Assembly (NCBI GenBank): GCA_017447265.1
Contig: JAFSOA010000015.1
Location: 62,001-126,000 of the forward strand
Direction of reading: 5' to 3'
Source: Bacteroidales bacterium
GTDB taxonomy: Bacteria > Bacteroidota > Bacteroidia > Bacteroidales > UBA932
Length of the DNA: 64,000 nt
The first letter of the stretch is position 1. The number at the start of each line of letters is the position of its first letter. The notes under the pieces are model-generated. The model had not been told where the DNA came from and made no database searches. It saw only the letters and a list, made by a program, of their open reading frames with translations. A program made the position numbers and the translations under genes. Positions 42,138 to 50,885 of the stretch are shown piece by piece.

Positions 42138-42962
42138 TTAATCATAGAGGCTGTAGATGTATTCGTCCTTCCAGTCCGCGATGCGGAGATACAGAAGGGC
42201 GTCGCGGAAGTCGATCCGCAGGGAAAAGTCCGGCAGGTCGGCGGCGGCGGGATCGTAGCCCGCGGCAAAGAGATACAGCCCGACCGGACAGGAGAAAAGA
42301 AGGGTATGCCTGCCCTTCTCCCAGAACTCCAGCAGCAGGTCGTTTCGGAGCTGCCGGGGGATGCGGACACAGATGCGCCCCTGGCCGTCGTCTTCCTGTA
42401 TGGTATAGAGATACTCCCCTTCCACGGCAGACAAGTCCGCCGCATCGAAACCACAGGTCGAGCCGCGGATCACCATGTTGTAGCGACGGCACAACGCACC
42501 GTCCGCCTCGTCGGTAAACTGGAGGGTCGAAAACTGCTTGTGGGGCTGCAGCACGCAGCAGGCTTCCTCATCGCTGCAATCCACCCACTGCGTGCCTGCG
42601 TAGATCGCATCCATTTCATTGCCGGGATCATAGGTCACGCGGGTGCCTTCGGCCAGAAAGTCCCGCCAGGGTTTGTCGTGAACCAGGGAGATCACCTGCA
42701 ATTGGCTCTTTTCCACGGAAATCTCTTCCAGTTCGGGGCACTGTTCCAGGGGATGCTGTGTCATCCAACGGCTGTCTGCGTCCTGCAGGAGCAAGTCCAC
42801 CCGGGCACTTGTTCCGACGGAAGGTTCCGCGGCGAGCAGCTCCCGGTAATCGATGTCCAGGTAACAGGGACAGGGAAGCCTGTCCTCACGCACCGTGCAG
42901 CCGATGCAGGCACAGAGCAGCAAGCAGCCAAAGAGGGACTGGATGAAATGATATCTTAACAT
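42138..42962 (-). CDS. FimB/Mfa2-like pilus anchor lipoprotein
   Basis: A 274-residue lipoprotein with two close Cys in the signal region (LLCACIGC) and the family-typical start of the mature part, DRLPCPCYLDIDY. Two beta-sandwich domains follow, with VDLLLQDAD, VISLVHDKPWRDF and the C-terminal LRIDFRDALLYLRIADW. FimB/Mfa2 proteins anchor the pilus base in the outer membrane and set its length. It sits between the fimbrillin genes and the tip gene, 11-12 bases from each. Confidence 0.88.
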   Translation of the reverse strand: MLRYHFIQSLFGCLLLCACIGCTVREDRLPCPCYLDIDYRELLAAEPSVGTSARVDLLLQDADSRWMTQHPLEQCPELEEISVEKSQLQVISLVHDKPWRDFLAEGTRVTYDPGNEMDAIYAGTQWVDCSDEEACCVLQPHKQFSTLQFTDEADGALCRRYNMVIRGSTCGFDAADLSAVEGEYLYTIQEDDGQGRICVRIPRQLRNDLLLEFWEKGRHTLLFSCPVGLYLFAAGYDPAAADLPDFSLRIDFRDALLYLRIADWKDEYIYSLYD

Positions 42963-42973
42963 ACGTACTTCAT

Positions 42974-44071
42974 TTATAGTGGTTCAGAATAATCAGGGCC
43001 GTCCGACCAGCTGTTGCAGGAAATCTGAGCCGTCAGCCGGGCTGCCGTCACCGGCTCATTGGGGTCGGCCGATCCGCTGGCGCAGATGGTCAGGGCGACG
43101 TCGTAGGTCGTGTTGCGTTCCAACCCTTTTCCGTCATGGACCAGGGTCACCGGATACCACCAGTCAGCACCGTTGACACGGGCCAGCACCACCAGGCGTG
43201 TCGGAGCGCCCGTGCTCTCCGTCGCTTCCGGGCCCGGATGGTCCTGGATGACCGCGTTGGGAAAAGTGTACAGACACGATTCCGACGGCATATAGTCCTG
43301 GCCACGGGGCAGCGGCACGGACAAAGTATGGTAGAGATGGGAACGGCAGGCGGCGGGTACTTGCTCCGCAGATCGGATGTAGTCCTGGCTATCCGTAGAG
43401 GAAGCCCTTCCAGCAACCCGGCCGCCCAGGTTTACCCATCCCGCAGGCACAGCGGTGGTTCCCAGATTCCAGCCCTGCAGCGCATTGATCAGAAAGATAC
43501 CCTTGAGGGTCATCGCGCCACCCTCGGCATAAGCGGCGGGAAGGCGGTTGCGGATGATGGTCACCCGTACCCGCGCGACATAGCGTTGCATGGGTATGGT
43601 GACCTGGCTAACCTCGCCGGGGCTGATCTGCACCGCTTCGCCCGCCATCATTACGAAACCCGTTGCTTCGCTCAAGCCACAATCCGTCAGGCTGATAGTC
43701 GTCTCTCGAAGCGCTGCTTCCGTCGTCACCGATTGCAGGTCCGGTCCGTTGGCCACAGCAAATATTTGGTAGACACCGGCACCCAGGGCCGGATACTGTT
43801 TCGTATAAGGGAAATTGACCAAAGCGGCGTCGAGCCGCAGATAGTCATAGCGCTGTCCTCCTTTGAAAAGCAGCAACTGAACTTGGTTGACGGCCTCCTC
43901 GTAGGCATAGGCCGTATTGTCGGAGAGCGTTTTGGTCGGCATGCCGGGACCGGAAATGACCAGGGAGAGGCTTCCCTCCCCGGCCGCCGGCTGCCAGCGT
44001 ACACAGGCTGCCGCCGTTGCGATCAGCAGCCAGGCCGCCAGCAGCATCCGGAACGTCAGGGCCGTTTTCAT
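42974..44071 (-). CDS. FimA/Mfa1-like fimbrillin (third of three)
   Basis: A 365-residue fimbrial subunit with a lipoprotein-type signal (ATAAAC, Cys near residue 23). N-terminal domain: LSLVISGPGMPTKTL, VNQVQLLLFKGGQRY, YQIFAVANGPDL. C-terminal domain: IPMQRYVARVRVTIIRN, FLINALQGWNLG and YDVALTICASG. These match the two-domain transthyretin-like FimA fold assembled by strand exchange after processing. The ATG overlaps the stop of the previous fimbrillin gene by one base (TGATG). Confidence 0.88.
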   Translation of the reverse strand: MKTALTFRMLLAAWLLIATAAACVRWQPAAGEGSLSLVISGPGMPTKTLSDNTAYAYEEAVNQVQLLLFKGGQRYDYLRLDAALVNFPYTKQYPALGAGVYQIFAVANGPDLQSVTTEAALRETTISLTDCGLSEATGFVMMAGEAVQISPGEVSQVTIPMQRYVARVRVTIIRNRLPAAYAEGGAMTLKGIFLINALQGWNLGTTAVPAGWVNLGGRVAGRASSTDSQDYIRSAEQVPAACRSHLYHTLSVPLPRGQDYMPSESCLYTFPNAVIQDHPGPEATESTGAPTRLVVLARVNGADWWYPVTLVHDGKGLERNTTYDVALTICASGSADPNEPVTAARLTAQISCNSWSDGPDYSEPL

Positions 44072-45138
44072 CAGAAATCCCCCTGGTAGCTGGTTCCGTT
44101 TCCCCAGCCCGTAATCGTCACCGCCACGTCGAGGTTGCCGTTCGAAACGCGCTGGTTGGGATCTTTCGTGCCCGGGCCGGATATCACGAAGGACACGTCA
44201 TAACTCGTATTGCGCGCCATGCCGGGCAGGGTCACCGGATAATACCAGCTTTCCGCCGGCGTGCCGTAGGAGACCCGCAGGACCAGGCGGGCACAGACGG
44301 CATCCGCGGTGGGTCCGGCGAAATGGTCGGCCGTCAGGGACAGCCGGTTGGGATAGCTGTAGAAGGGCAGATTGAAACTCTCCGCCGCTGTCAGGCTGCG
44401 GGCGACCGCCTGCTGCGGTGCCTTGAAAGTCAGGGCGGCGCACTCGGCATCAGCGGCTGCGGCAATAAAGTCGTCCGCAACGGTCGAAGTATTGCAGCCC
44501 GCCTTGCGGCCTGCATAATTCACATACGACGATGGCTCGTCGGATGCCAGGAGCGTCCAGCTGCCCAGGCCGTTCTCCAGAAAGATGCTTTCGACGGTCA
44601 AGGGGCCGCAATCCGCCGGCAACTTGTTCTGCACCGTAGTCAGGCGGACACGGCTGACATGGCGCTCGAGTGCAATGGAGACGTTTGACGGCGTATCGCT
44701 GTTGCTCAGGACCGTCACGGTATTGGCCGCTTCGCCATACATGACAAAGCCCGCCTCGGGGTTGTTGAGCGACAGCGCAACGGTCTGCTGCCGCAGCTCG
44801 TTCCGGGTCTGGATCTCCGCCATAGCCGGTGCGTTCGCTACCGCCACAAGGTCATAGTAGCCGGCTTTCACGCCATCGAGAGAACGGGTCGCCGTGTTCT
44901 CGGGAAACACCTCCCGCCGGTAAAGCGTTCCGTCCGTCTGGAAGATAAAGACCTGCACGTCTTTAAGATAGTCTTCTTTCCCGGTGGCATCGGTCACCGA
45001 CTTGGTGCCGGGCGTGCCCGCAGGAACAAGAGAAATTCGCAGTGATCCGGTTCCCGCTTCAGTCTCCGGAGCCAGGTTCGTCTGGCATGCCACCGCACTA
45101 AAGCAGAGGCATGCGGCAAAGAGAATGATTCTTTTCAT
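44071..45138 (-). CDS. FimA/Mfa1-like fimbrillin (second of three)
   Basis: A 355-residue subunit with lipobox SAVAC (Cys near residue 18). Domain features: LRISLVPAGTPGTKSVTD, LKDVQVFIFQTDGTLYR, YYDLVAVANAPAM in the first half; IALERHVSRVRLTTVQNKLP, ESIFLENGLGSW and YDVSFVISGPGT in the second. Clearly paralogous to its downstream neighbour (same block order) but diverged. Likely a structural or accessory pilin. Confidence 0.88.
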   Translation of the reverse strand: MKRIILFAACLCFSAVACQTNLAPETEAGTGSLRISLVPAGTPGTKSVTDATGKEDYLKDVQVFIFQTDGTLYRREVFPENTATRSLDGVKAGYYDLVAVANAPAMAEIQTRNELRQQTVALSLNNPEAGFVMYGEAANTVTVLSNSDTPSNVSIALERHVSRVRLTTVQNKLPADCGPLTVESIFLENGLGSWTLLASDEPSSYVNYAGRKAGCNTSTVADDFIAAAADAECAALTFKAPQQAVARSLTAAESFNLPFYSYPNRLSLTADHFAGPTADAVCARLVLRVSYGTPAESWYYPVTLPGMARNTSYDVSFVISGPGTKDPNQRVSNGNLDVAVTITGWGNGTSYQGDF

Positions 45139-45165
45139 ATGATTGTATGGTTTTGATGGTTAGTG

Positions 45166-46125
45166 TCAGAAGTTACCCTGCAGGCTGGCTCCGGATGTCC
45201 AGGGCACGACGTGCAGCCGGGCCTGGAATCCATTGTAGTCCTGCGGCAGGTCTTCGGGATGATCCACCCCGAAATTGGCGATGGTCAAGTCGATGTGATA
45301 ATGATGGTTGGCCCGCACGCGCGGGATCGTCACGGGATAATAGGTAGTGCAGCCCGCCAGCGTGGCCTTTACCACGAAACGGGTGCACCGGCTCCCCCAC
45401 TGCACCTTGTCATGGTTGTCGGGGGAGGCATTGGGATAGGCGTAGAACACGGGGCCGCCCTCCAGGAGGGCCAGCGGCGCATCGGCACGGTCTTCCCGGT
45501 CCATCCGGTTGTACCACAACGCCTGGGCTGCCGGCAGCGAGTCGGTCAGGGCCAGGTTGCTGCCGCCCACGACGTTCGTCAGGTAGACCTCGTCCACCTG
45601 AAAGGAAGCATCCGCCAGCGGGCCGGAGAAGGCCGTATGAATTTCGTAGGAAACCTTGGCGACCAGGCGCTCCATTTCCACGGTGATCTTTTCATCCGCT
45701 TCGATGAGGTGGTTGTCGAGCCGGCCGACCATGACGAAGCCGCCAGCCCCGTTTTCCGCAAGCGTGGTCTCCGCCCGGAAGAGATCGGTCTTCCCGATTC
45801 CGGAAAGCGGCAGCGACGCCTTGTTGGCCACGGCCACGAAATCATAGGTCTCATCGGTCAGGAAAAAGTCGAAACGTCCGTCGGAGGACTGGTAGCAATT
45901 GACCAGGTGGCCGCTTCGGCTGAATACATAGAGCAGGCACTGCGACACCTGGCTTTCCAGGGTCTGGAGGGCATCGGAGCCCTTGGTTTCCGGCACGGAT
46001 CGAAGCAGGGTGAGTTGGAGACGGCGCGGCACCGGCGATTCCGTACAGGACACGCAGGTCTCTCCCCTGTCGCAGCCGCAGGCCAGACAGAGCACCGTCA
46101 GGAATAAAGTCAGGGTATGTTTCAT
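45166..46125 (-). CDS. FimA/Mfa1-like fimbrillin (first of three)
   Basis: A 319-residue subunit with lipobox ACGC (Cys near residue 18) and several extra Cys just after it (GETCVSC). It shares the fimbrillin plan: LQLTLLRSVPETKG, CLLYVFSRSGHLV, YDFVAVANKASL, then VEMERLVAKVSYEIH, DEVYLTNVVGGSN and YHIDLTIANFG. Shortest of the three. All three end in a similar aromatic tail (Gly-x-x-Phe: SLQGNF here, SYQGDF in the second), which may matter for strand exchange. Confidence 0.87.
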   Translation of the reverse strand: MKHTLTLFLTVLCLACGCDRGETCVSCTESPVPRRLQLTLLRSVPETKGSDALQTLESQVSQCLLYVFSRSGHLVNCYQSSDGRFDFFLTDETYDFVAVANKASLPLSGIGKTDLFRAETTLAENGAGGFVMVGRLDNHLIEADEKITVEMERLVAKVSYEIHTAFSGPLADASFQVDEVYLTNVVGGSNLALTDSLPAAQALWYNRMDREDRADAPLALLEGGPVFYAYPNASPDNHDKVQWGSRCTRFVVKATLAGCTTYYPVTIPRVRANHHYHIDLTIANFGVDHPEDLPQDYNGFQARLHVVPWTSGASLQGNF

Positions 46126-46141
46126 CGTAGCTCGTTTTATG

Positions 46142-48097
46142 TCAGGATTCTCGGTTCAGGTCGTATTTCCGGATCAGGGCGCTGATCTCCGGATCGAGGT
46201 TGCCACGGTGCACGAAGCTCCCGTTCTGCCCGCAGGCATGGAGATAGCATTCTACGGCACTGCGTTCATCGCCTTGTCGGGCATAGACCAGGGCCAGCAT
46301 GTAATTGACCTCGGCGCTGCGGTCAAGCTGCTCGAGGATGGCACGTGCACTCGCATTGTAGTCGAGGCAGCAATAAGCAATGGCCGTATTGAAATCGGCA
46401 TAGGGCCGCAGGAGCGTCAGCGCACGCTGGTAGTCGCGGTCGCGAATAGCCTGTACCCCAGCCATATAGGCAGTATCCAGCACGGTCGTATGGATCGTAT
46501 CCTGGACCATGTCGCGCCGGTGCAGGCGGAAATCGAAAGCCACGACGCGCAGCCGCGGATACAGTTCATTTTTCAGGTAGGAATAGGAATCGTCCGCCTG
46601 CATGGACAGTTCGCGCCGGTCAGGATCGGATTCAGTGCGCCGGGCCCGGTATCGCTCTTTCTGCTCCGCGCTGAGCAGCGTGTCAGCGTCGACCAGACGG
46701 TCGAGCTGGTCCCAGTTCTCGGGCACGGCATGGCTGCGAAAGCGGATGCCCGGGCGCGCAGGCGCCATCGCGAAGCTGCCGTCCAGATCGAGCCGGATAC
46801 CCCCAGCCCGGTCGGCGGAGTCGGCATACTGCCGCATGAAGCGTTCGAAGTAGTGTCCTACGCTTTGGCTGCGACGCTGCGAAAGTGCGGCGTTGGTCTG
46901 CCAGCTGCCTTCGGGCGAAGCATGGGCCGTGACCACGATGCTGTCGAGGTCGTATTCCTGGTTTTCAAGCAGGGAGGCCAGCGTGGCGCGGATCTGCAGG
47001 ATTTCCGTCAGATTGTCGCCCAGGTCTTCCCGCACGCCGTCATCCCCCAGTCCGAAGAGCAGCCGGGCCTCGGTCTGCACATCCACCCGGCGCGAAACCA
47101 CCTGGTCGAGGAAGCGTTCACGCCCGTCGACAAATGCACTCAGGGAACTGATGTAGAAGGTCAGCGGCTCGCTTTCCGGCACCCGGTACACGATTTTCTC
47201 CTGTTCGCAGACCTCCCCGGCCAGGCTGATATCCACCTTGCGCAGCCGGGGCCGCGTCTGCAGGGTCTGCACGTAGTTATATACGAACTCCCCCGCTTCG
47301 TTGACCAGCAGTGTGTCGAGCCGCAGGTGTTCCGTCTGCACCGGCACTTTTACGTAGCGCTGGAACATCTTGTCCTTGTCGCGGATGCGCCGTTCGTTGC
47401 GCCGCACCAGCCAGCCATAGGTATAGTAGTCCACAGCCTGCCGTTCCCTGACGCCGTAGATCGAGGCAAAGGCTTCATCGGAAACTTCCGTGCTGTCCTG
47501 CCGCAGGGCGTAGAGACGGGGAAGGTTGCGCCGGATCCAGATCTCGAGCTGGTGCCGGTCGATAAAGCGCGTGGAATCGGTGACGATGCTGCGCAGGAAG
47601 CGTTCATATTGCTGGTATCCGCGCAACTGTGCCTTGCGGTATTCCTTGCCCGTGATCAGGATGTCATCGAGCGCCACGTCTTCGTCGAGCAGCTTCATCC
47701 GGGGATGGAAACGGACTTGCCAACGGCTGTCCTGCATGGCGGCGGGCACGATGACCTGGAAGGCCAGCTCGATCCGGCCGTGGCGTTCGGCCACGTTACG
47801 GAAGCGGGCCGTCACCCGTGCGGCCTGGAGCGTCTCATGGGCCACCATCTCGCCGCTCGCCTCATCGCGCACGGCGTTCATGATGATGACCTCGCGGCCC
47901 AGGAAATCATGGACCACGAGACTGTCTGCCTCGAAGTGCGGCAGATCCTGTTCCGGAAGCGACTGCCGGTCTTCCGGCAGGATCAGGGATGCGGTCAGCT
48001 GGCTTTCCTGCAGCCGGCCTGCCTTCCGGGAAGTCCCGCAGGCAGCGGCAGCCAGGGCACCGGCCAGCAGCGCGATGAGCAGCACAGGTCGGTTCAT
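46142..48097 (-). CDS. OmpA-like/DUF3868-type pilus operon lipoprotein
   Basis: A 651-residue lipoprotein (lipobox AAAC, Cys near residue 20). Residues ~60-330 form beta-rich regions (VTARFRNVAERHGRIELAFQ, RRNLPRLYAL). Near 395-450 is an OmpA-C-like block (VVTAHASPEGSWQTN, LSQRRSQSVGHYF), which suggests peptidoglycan contact. The C-terminal ~120 residues are TPR-like helices (YQRALTLLRPYADFNTAIAY, ILEQLDRSAEVNYMLALVY). This protein plus a DUF3575 protein is the usual head of Bacteroides-type fimbrial operons; a role in pilus base or assembly is inferred. It starts two bases after the DUF3575 stop. Confidence 0.82.
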   Translation of the reverse strand: MNRPVLLIALLAGALAAAACGTSRKAGRLQESQLTASLILPEDRQSLPEQDLPHFEADSLVVHDFLGREVIIMNAVRDEASGEMVAHETLQAARVTARFRNVAERHGRIELAFQVIVPAAMQDSRWQVRFHPRMKLLDEDVALDDILITGKEYRKAQLRGYQQYERFLRSIVTDSTRFIDRHQLEIWIRRNLPRLYALRQDSTEVSDEAFASIYGVRERQAVDYYTYGWLVRRNERRIRDKDKMFQRYVKVPVQTEHLRLDTLLVNEAGEFVYNYVQTLQTRPRLRKVDISLAGEVCEQEKIVYRVPESEPLTFYISSLSAFVDGRERFLDQVVSRRVDVQTEARLLFGLGDDGVREDLGDNLTEILQIRATLASLLENQEYDLDSIVVTAHASPEGSWQTNAALSQRRSQSVGHYFERFMRQYADSADRAGGIRLDLDGSFAMAPARPGIRFRSHAVPENWDQLDRLVDADTLLSAEQKERYRARRTESDPDRRELSMQADDSYSYLKNELYPRLRVVAFDFRLHRRDMVQDTIHTTVLDTAYMAGVQAIRDRDYQRALTLLRPYADFNTAIAYCCLDYNASARAILEQLDRSAEVNYMLALVYARQGDERSAVECYLHACGQNGSFVHRGNLDPEISALIRKYDLNRES

Positions 48098-48099
48098 GG

Positions 48100-48684
48100 T
48101 CAGAAGATATAGCTGATGGACACTTGCAGTTCATTGGAAGGCAGAACGAACCAGCGCGTCGCATCGCGCACCGGGGTTCCGTCGTCCCGGCTCACGACCC
48201 GGCCGCAGCGCGGGCAGCGGTACTGCGTATACCAGGCCTTGCCGAACCAGCCGCCCAAGCCCAGGTCGAGGTTCCAGTGGCGGCTGAGCATGCGGCTGTA
48301 GCCGACGCCCAGGCCCACGCCCGCCGCCAGCCCCTCTTCGGTCAACGGACGCTTGAGCAGCCCGCCGCGGTTGTATTCCTCCACTTGTGCGCGGGCGCTC
48401 ACCCACCAGGAGGAATAGACATTCCAGGGCCAGTAGCGAAGGCCCAGCAAAGCGGAGCGGGCGCGGTTCTGGAAGGCCGTTCCCTTTTCGGCAGAGCCAA
48501 AGTTCCAGTTGTTGTAGCGGGCGCCGGCATGCAGCGAAAGATGCTGGCTGAAAGCGAGACCTGCCTGCGCATTGATCGTCCCGAGGTTCGCCCAGTCCAG
48601 CACGTTGGTGGACAAGGAAAAAACCTGGGCCTGGAGCGGGCCGGCCAGCAGCAGGCAAAGGGCCGGCAGTAAAAATCGTTTCAT
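48100..48684 (-). CDS. DUF3575 outer-membrane protein, first gene of pilus operon
   Basis: A 194-residue protein with a Sec signal (LLPALCLLLAGPLQAQ) and a small beta-barrel plan: FSLSTNVLDWANLGTINAQ, LSLHAGARYNNWNFG, LGLRYWPWNVYSSWWV, AAGVGLGVGYSRMLSRHW, and terminal LQVSISYIF. It matches DUF3575. One Cys pair (YRCPRCGR) lies in a loop. Promoter TAGTTTTG at 48708 gives a short leader. Confidence 0.88.
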   Translation of the reverse strand: MKRFLLPALCLLLAGPLQAQVFSLSTNVLDWANLGTINAQAGLAFSQHLSLHAGARYNNWNFGSAEKGTAFQNRARSALLGLRYWPWNVYSSWWVSARAQVEEYNRGGLLKRPLTEEGLAAGVGLGVGYSRMLSRHWNLDLGLGGWFGKAWYTQYRCPRCGRVVSRDDGTPVRDATRWFVLPSNELQVSISYIF

Positions 48685-48707
48685 AGGGCTTTGTGTGTTT
48701 GGGACGA

Positions 48708-48715
48708 CAAAACTA
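48708..48715 (-). promoter_or_regulatory. -7 box of type V pilus operon
   Basis: TAGTTTTG on the minus strand (perfect TAnnTTTG), 24 bases before the first ATG at 48684. No invertible repeats flank it, so phase variation by promoter inversion is not indicated. Confidence 0.6.
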
Positions 48716-48798
48716 GAGCGGCCCGCCGCGAAAAAAAAACTCGGAGCGCTTATCTGGTCAAAGTTTTCAGCATCTCGAAAAAGCGGGGGAAAATGCAG

Positions 48799-48881
48799 AT
48801 TTGTCGGGCCGGAAAAGGCTTTCGGAGAGCCGTTTTACAAGAAACTGACAATTTGTCGCACCGGGGGCGCTGGTATCTTTT
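48799..48881 (+). promoter_or_regulatory. htpG promoter region with direct repeats
   Basis: ATTTGTCGnnCCGG occurs twice (48799-48812 and 48851-48864). The second copy supplies TTTG at the right distance from a TATCTTTT -7 box at 48874-48881. The repeats may be binding sites of a regulator of the chaperone gene. Confidence 0.45.
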
Positions 48882-48928
48882 TTGATTTCTCACGTGCCAG
48901 AAACGAAAAATCTTAAAAAACGATAACC

Positions 48929-50797
48929 ATGACGAAAGGAAAAATTGGCGTGACTACGGAAAATATCTTTCCGGTCATCAAAAAATTCTTGTATTCCGAC
49001 CACGACATCTTCCTGCGTGAACTTGTGGCCAATGCCGTCGATGCGACCCAGAAGCTGAAAGCCCTCGCCGGAACCGGCGATTTCAAGGGCGAACTGGGCG
49101 ACCTGACCATCCGCGTGGACGTGGACGACAAGGCCAAGACCATCACCATCACGGACCGCGGCATCGGCATGACCGAAGAAGAGGTCGACAAGTACATCAA
49201 CCAGATCGCTTTCTCCTCGGCCGGCGAGTTCCTGGAGAAATACAAAGACAAGGCGGGCAGCATCATCGGCCATTTCGGCCTGGGCTTCTACTCCGCCTTC
49301 ATGGTGTCGCAAAAGGTCCGCATCGAGACGCTTTCCTGGCAGGAAGGCGCCAAGGCCGTGAAATGGGAATGCGAAGGCGAGCCCGATTTCACCATGACGG
49401 CCGGCAAGAAGACGGAGCGCGGCACCACCATCACCCTCTTCCTGGATGCAGACAGCGAAGAATTCGCCGAAGAAGCGAAGGTGGGCGCCCTGCTCAACAA
49501 GTACTGCAAGTTCATGCCCGTTCCCATCTGCATGGGCAAGCAGAAAGAGTGGAAGGACGGCAAGTACGTGGACACCGACAAGGACAACATCATCAACGAC
49601 ACCGAACCCCTCTGGACCCGCAAGCCCAGCGAACTGAAGGACGAAGACTACCTGACCTTCTACAACAAGCTCTACCCGATGCAGGAGGATCCCCTCTTCC
49701 ACATCCACCTCAACGTCGACTATCCGTTCAACCTGACCGGCATCCTCTATTTTCCGAAGATCAAGGACCGGCTCGAGGTCACGCGCAACAAGATCCAGCT
49801 CTACTGCAACCAGATGTTCGTGACTGACTCCGTCGAGAACATCGTGCCGGAGTTCCTGACCCTGCTGCACGGTGTCATCGATTCACCGGACATCCCGCTC
49901 AACGTGTCGCGCAGCTACCTGCAGGAAGATGCCAACGTGAAGAAGATCTCCACCTACATCACGAAAAAGGTGGCAGACCGGCTCGAGGAAATCGCCAGGA
50001 ACAAGAAAGAGGAATTCGAGCAGAAATGGGACAATCTGAAGCTCTTCATCGAATACGGCATGCTCACCGACGAGAAGTTCTGCGAGCGCGCACTGAAGTT
50101 TGCCCTGCTCAAGAACACGGAAGGCGCTTTCTTCAACTATGAAGCCTACGGCGAGAAGATCAAGGAAGCCCAGACCAACAAGGACAAGAAGACGGTCTAT
50201 CTCTACTGTACCGACCCGGTGGCCCAGTATCCCTATGTGGAGGCGGCCCGGGCGAAAGGCTACGACGTGCTGGTCTTCGACTGCCCGCTCGACGCGCACT
50301 TCGTGAATTTGTTGGAAACCAAGCTGAAAGATGCCAGCTTCAAACGGGTGGATGCGGATGCCATCGACCGTCTCGTCGAGAAGGATGAGCGCGCCGGGTT
50401 CGAGATTTCCGAAGAGGACGCCAAGTATGTGACCAGCGTTTTCGAGGAAATCCTGCCGAAGGAGAACAAATACGAAGTGAAGGTGGAGAACCTGGGCGAA
50501 GCTGCGGCTCCGATCCTGATCACCCAGAGCGAATTCATGCGCCGTTACCGCGACATGGCGGCCCTGGGCGGCGGCATGAACTTCTACGGCGAACTCCCCG
50601 ACAGCTTCAACATCACGGTCAACGCCGAGAATCCGGTGATCCGCAAGATCATGGGTGAAACCGGTGTCAAGGCCCTGACGGCCGACAGCACGCTGCTCAG
50701 GCAGGCTACCGACCTGGCCCTGCTGTCGAACGGCATGCTGAAAGGAAAAGCCCTCGCCGACTTCATCAAGCGCAGCGAGGACCTTCTGACCGAATAG
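48929..50797 (+). CDS. htpG: Chaperone HtpG (Hsp90)
   Basis: A 622-residue Hsp90-family ATPase chaperone acting in the cytosol. N-terminal GHKL ATP site: LRELVANAVDATQKL, ITDRGIGMT and GHFGLGFYSAFMVS. Middle domain: WTRKPSELKDEDY, ILYFPKI, SVENIVPEFLTLLHGVIDSPD and NVSRSYLQEDANVK with the catalytic Arg. C-terminal dimerisation domain ends in DFIKRSEDLLTE with no MEEVD tail, as expected in bacteria. VANAVDA replaces the more usual S-NA-DA. Monocistronic between the divergent pilus operon and the convergent rmuC. Confidence 0.97.
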   Translation: MTKGKIGVTTENIFPVIKKFLYSDHDIFLRELVANAVDATQKLKALAGTGDFKGELGDLTIRVDVDDKAKTITITDRGIGMTEEEVDKYINQIAFSSAGEFLEKYKDKAGSIIGHFGLGFYSAFMVSQKVRIETLSWQEGAKAVKWECEGEPDFTMTAGKKTERGTTITLFLDADSEEFAEEAKVGALLNKYCKFMPVPICMGKQKEWKDGKYVDTDKDNIINDTEPLWTRKPSELKDEDYLTFYNKLYPMQEDPLFHIHLNVDYPFNLTGILYFPKIKDRLEVTRNKIQLYCNQMFVTDSVENIVPEFLTLLHGVIDSPDIPLNVSRSYLQEDANVKKISTYITKKVADRLEEIARNKKEEFEQKWDNLKLFIEYGMLTDEKFCERALKFALLKNTEGAFFNYEAYGEKIKEAQTNKDKKTVYLYCTDPVAQYPYVEAARAKGYDVLVFDCPLDAHFVNLLETKLKDASFKRVDADAIDRLVEKDERAGFEISEEDAKYVTSVFEEILPKENKYEVKVENLGEAAAPILITQSEFMRRYRDMAALGGGMNFYGELPDSFNITVNAENPVIRKIMGETGVKALTADSTLLRQATDLALLSNGMLKGKALADFIKRSEDLLTE

Positions 50798-50801
50798 CAT
50801 T

Positions 50802-50885
50802 AAAAAACTACGCAGCTCTGGTGTTTGTCCCGCTCGCAGAAAAATGCTCGCGGCTCCAAACACCACCCGCTGCTACGTTTTTATT
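50802..50885. terminator. Structured bidirectional terminator between htpG and rmuC
   Basis: An A-run, then a three-tier stem: GCAGC/GCTGC (50812/50869), TGGTGTTTG/CAAACACCA (50819-50827 with 50857-50865) and an inner CCGC/GCGG stem, then a T-run. It lies between convergent stops, so it likely ends both transcripts. It is longer than a usual terminator. Confidence 0.65.

Noticed and set aside
39885..42959. 1024-codon plus-strand frame antisense to the pilus tip and anchor genes
   Set aside because: Shadow of the coding strand; Arg/Gly/His-rich translation and it crosses two genuine genes.
45983..48112. 709-codon plus-strand frame antisense to the OmpA-like pilus gene
   Set aside because: Same shadow effect; the minus-strand genes have signal peptides, family motifs and operon spacing.
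48685..48928. Invertible promoter for the pilus operon
   Set aside because: No flanking inverted repeats of useful length were found around the promoter, and no invertase gene is nearby.
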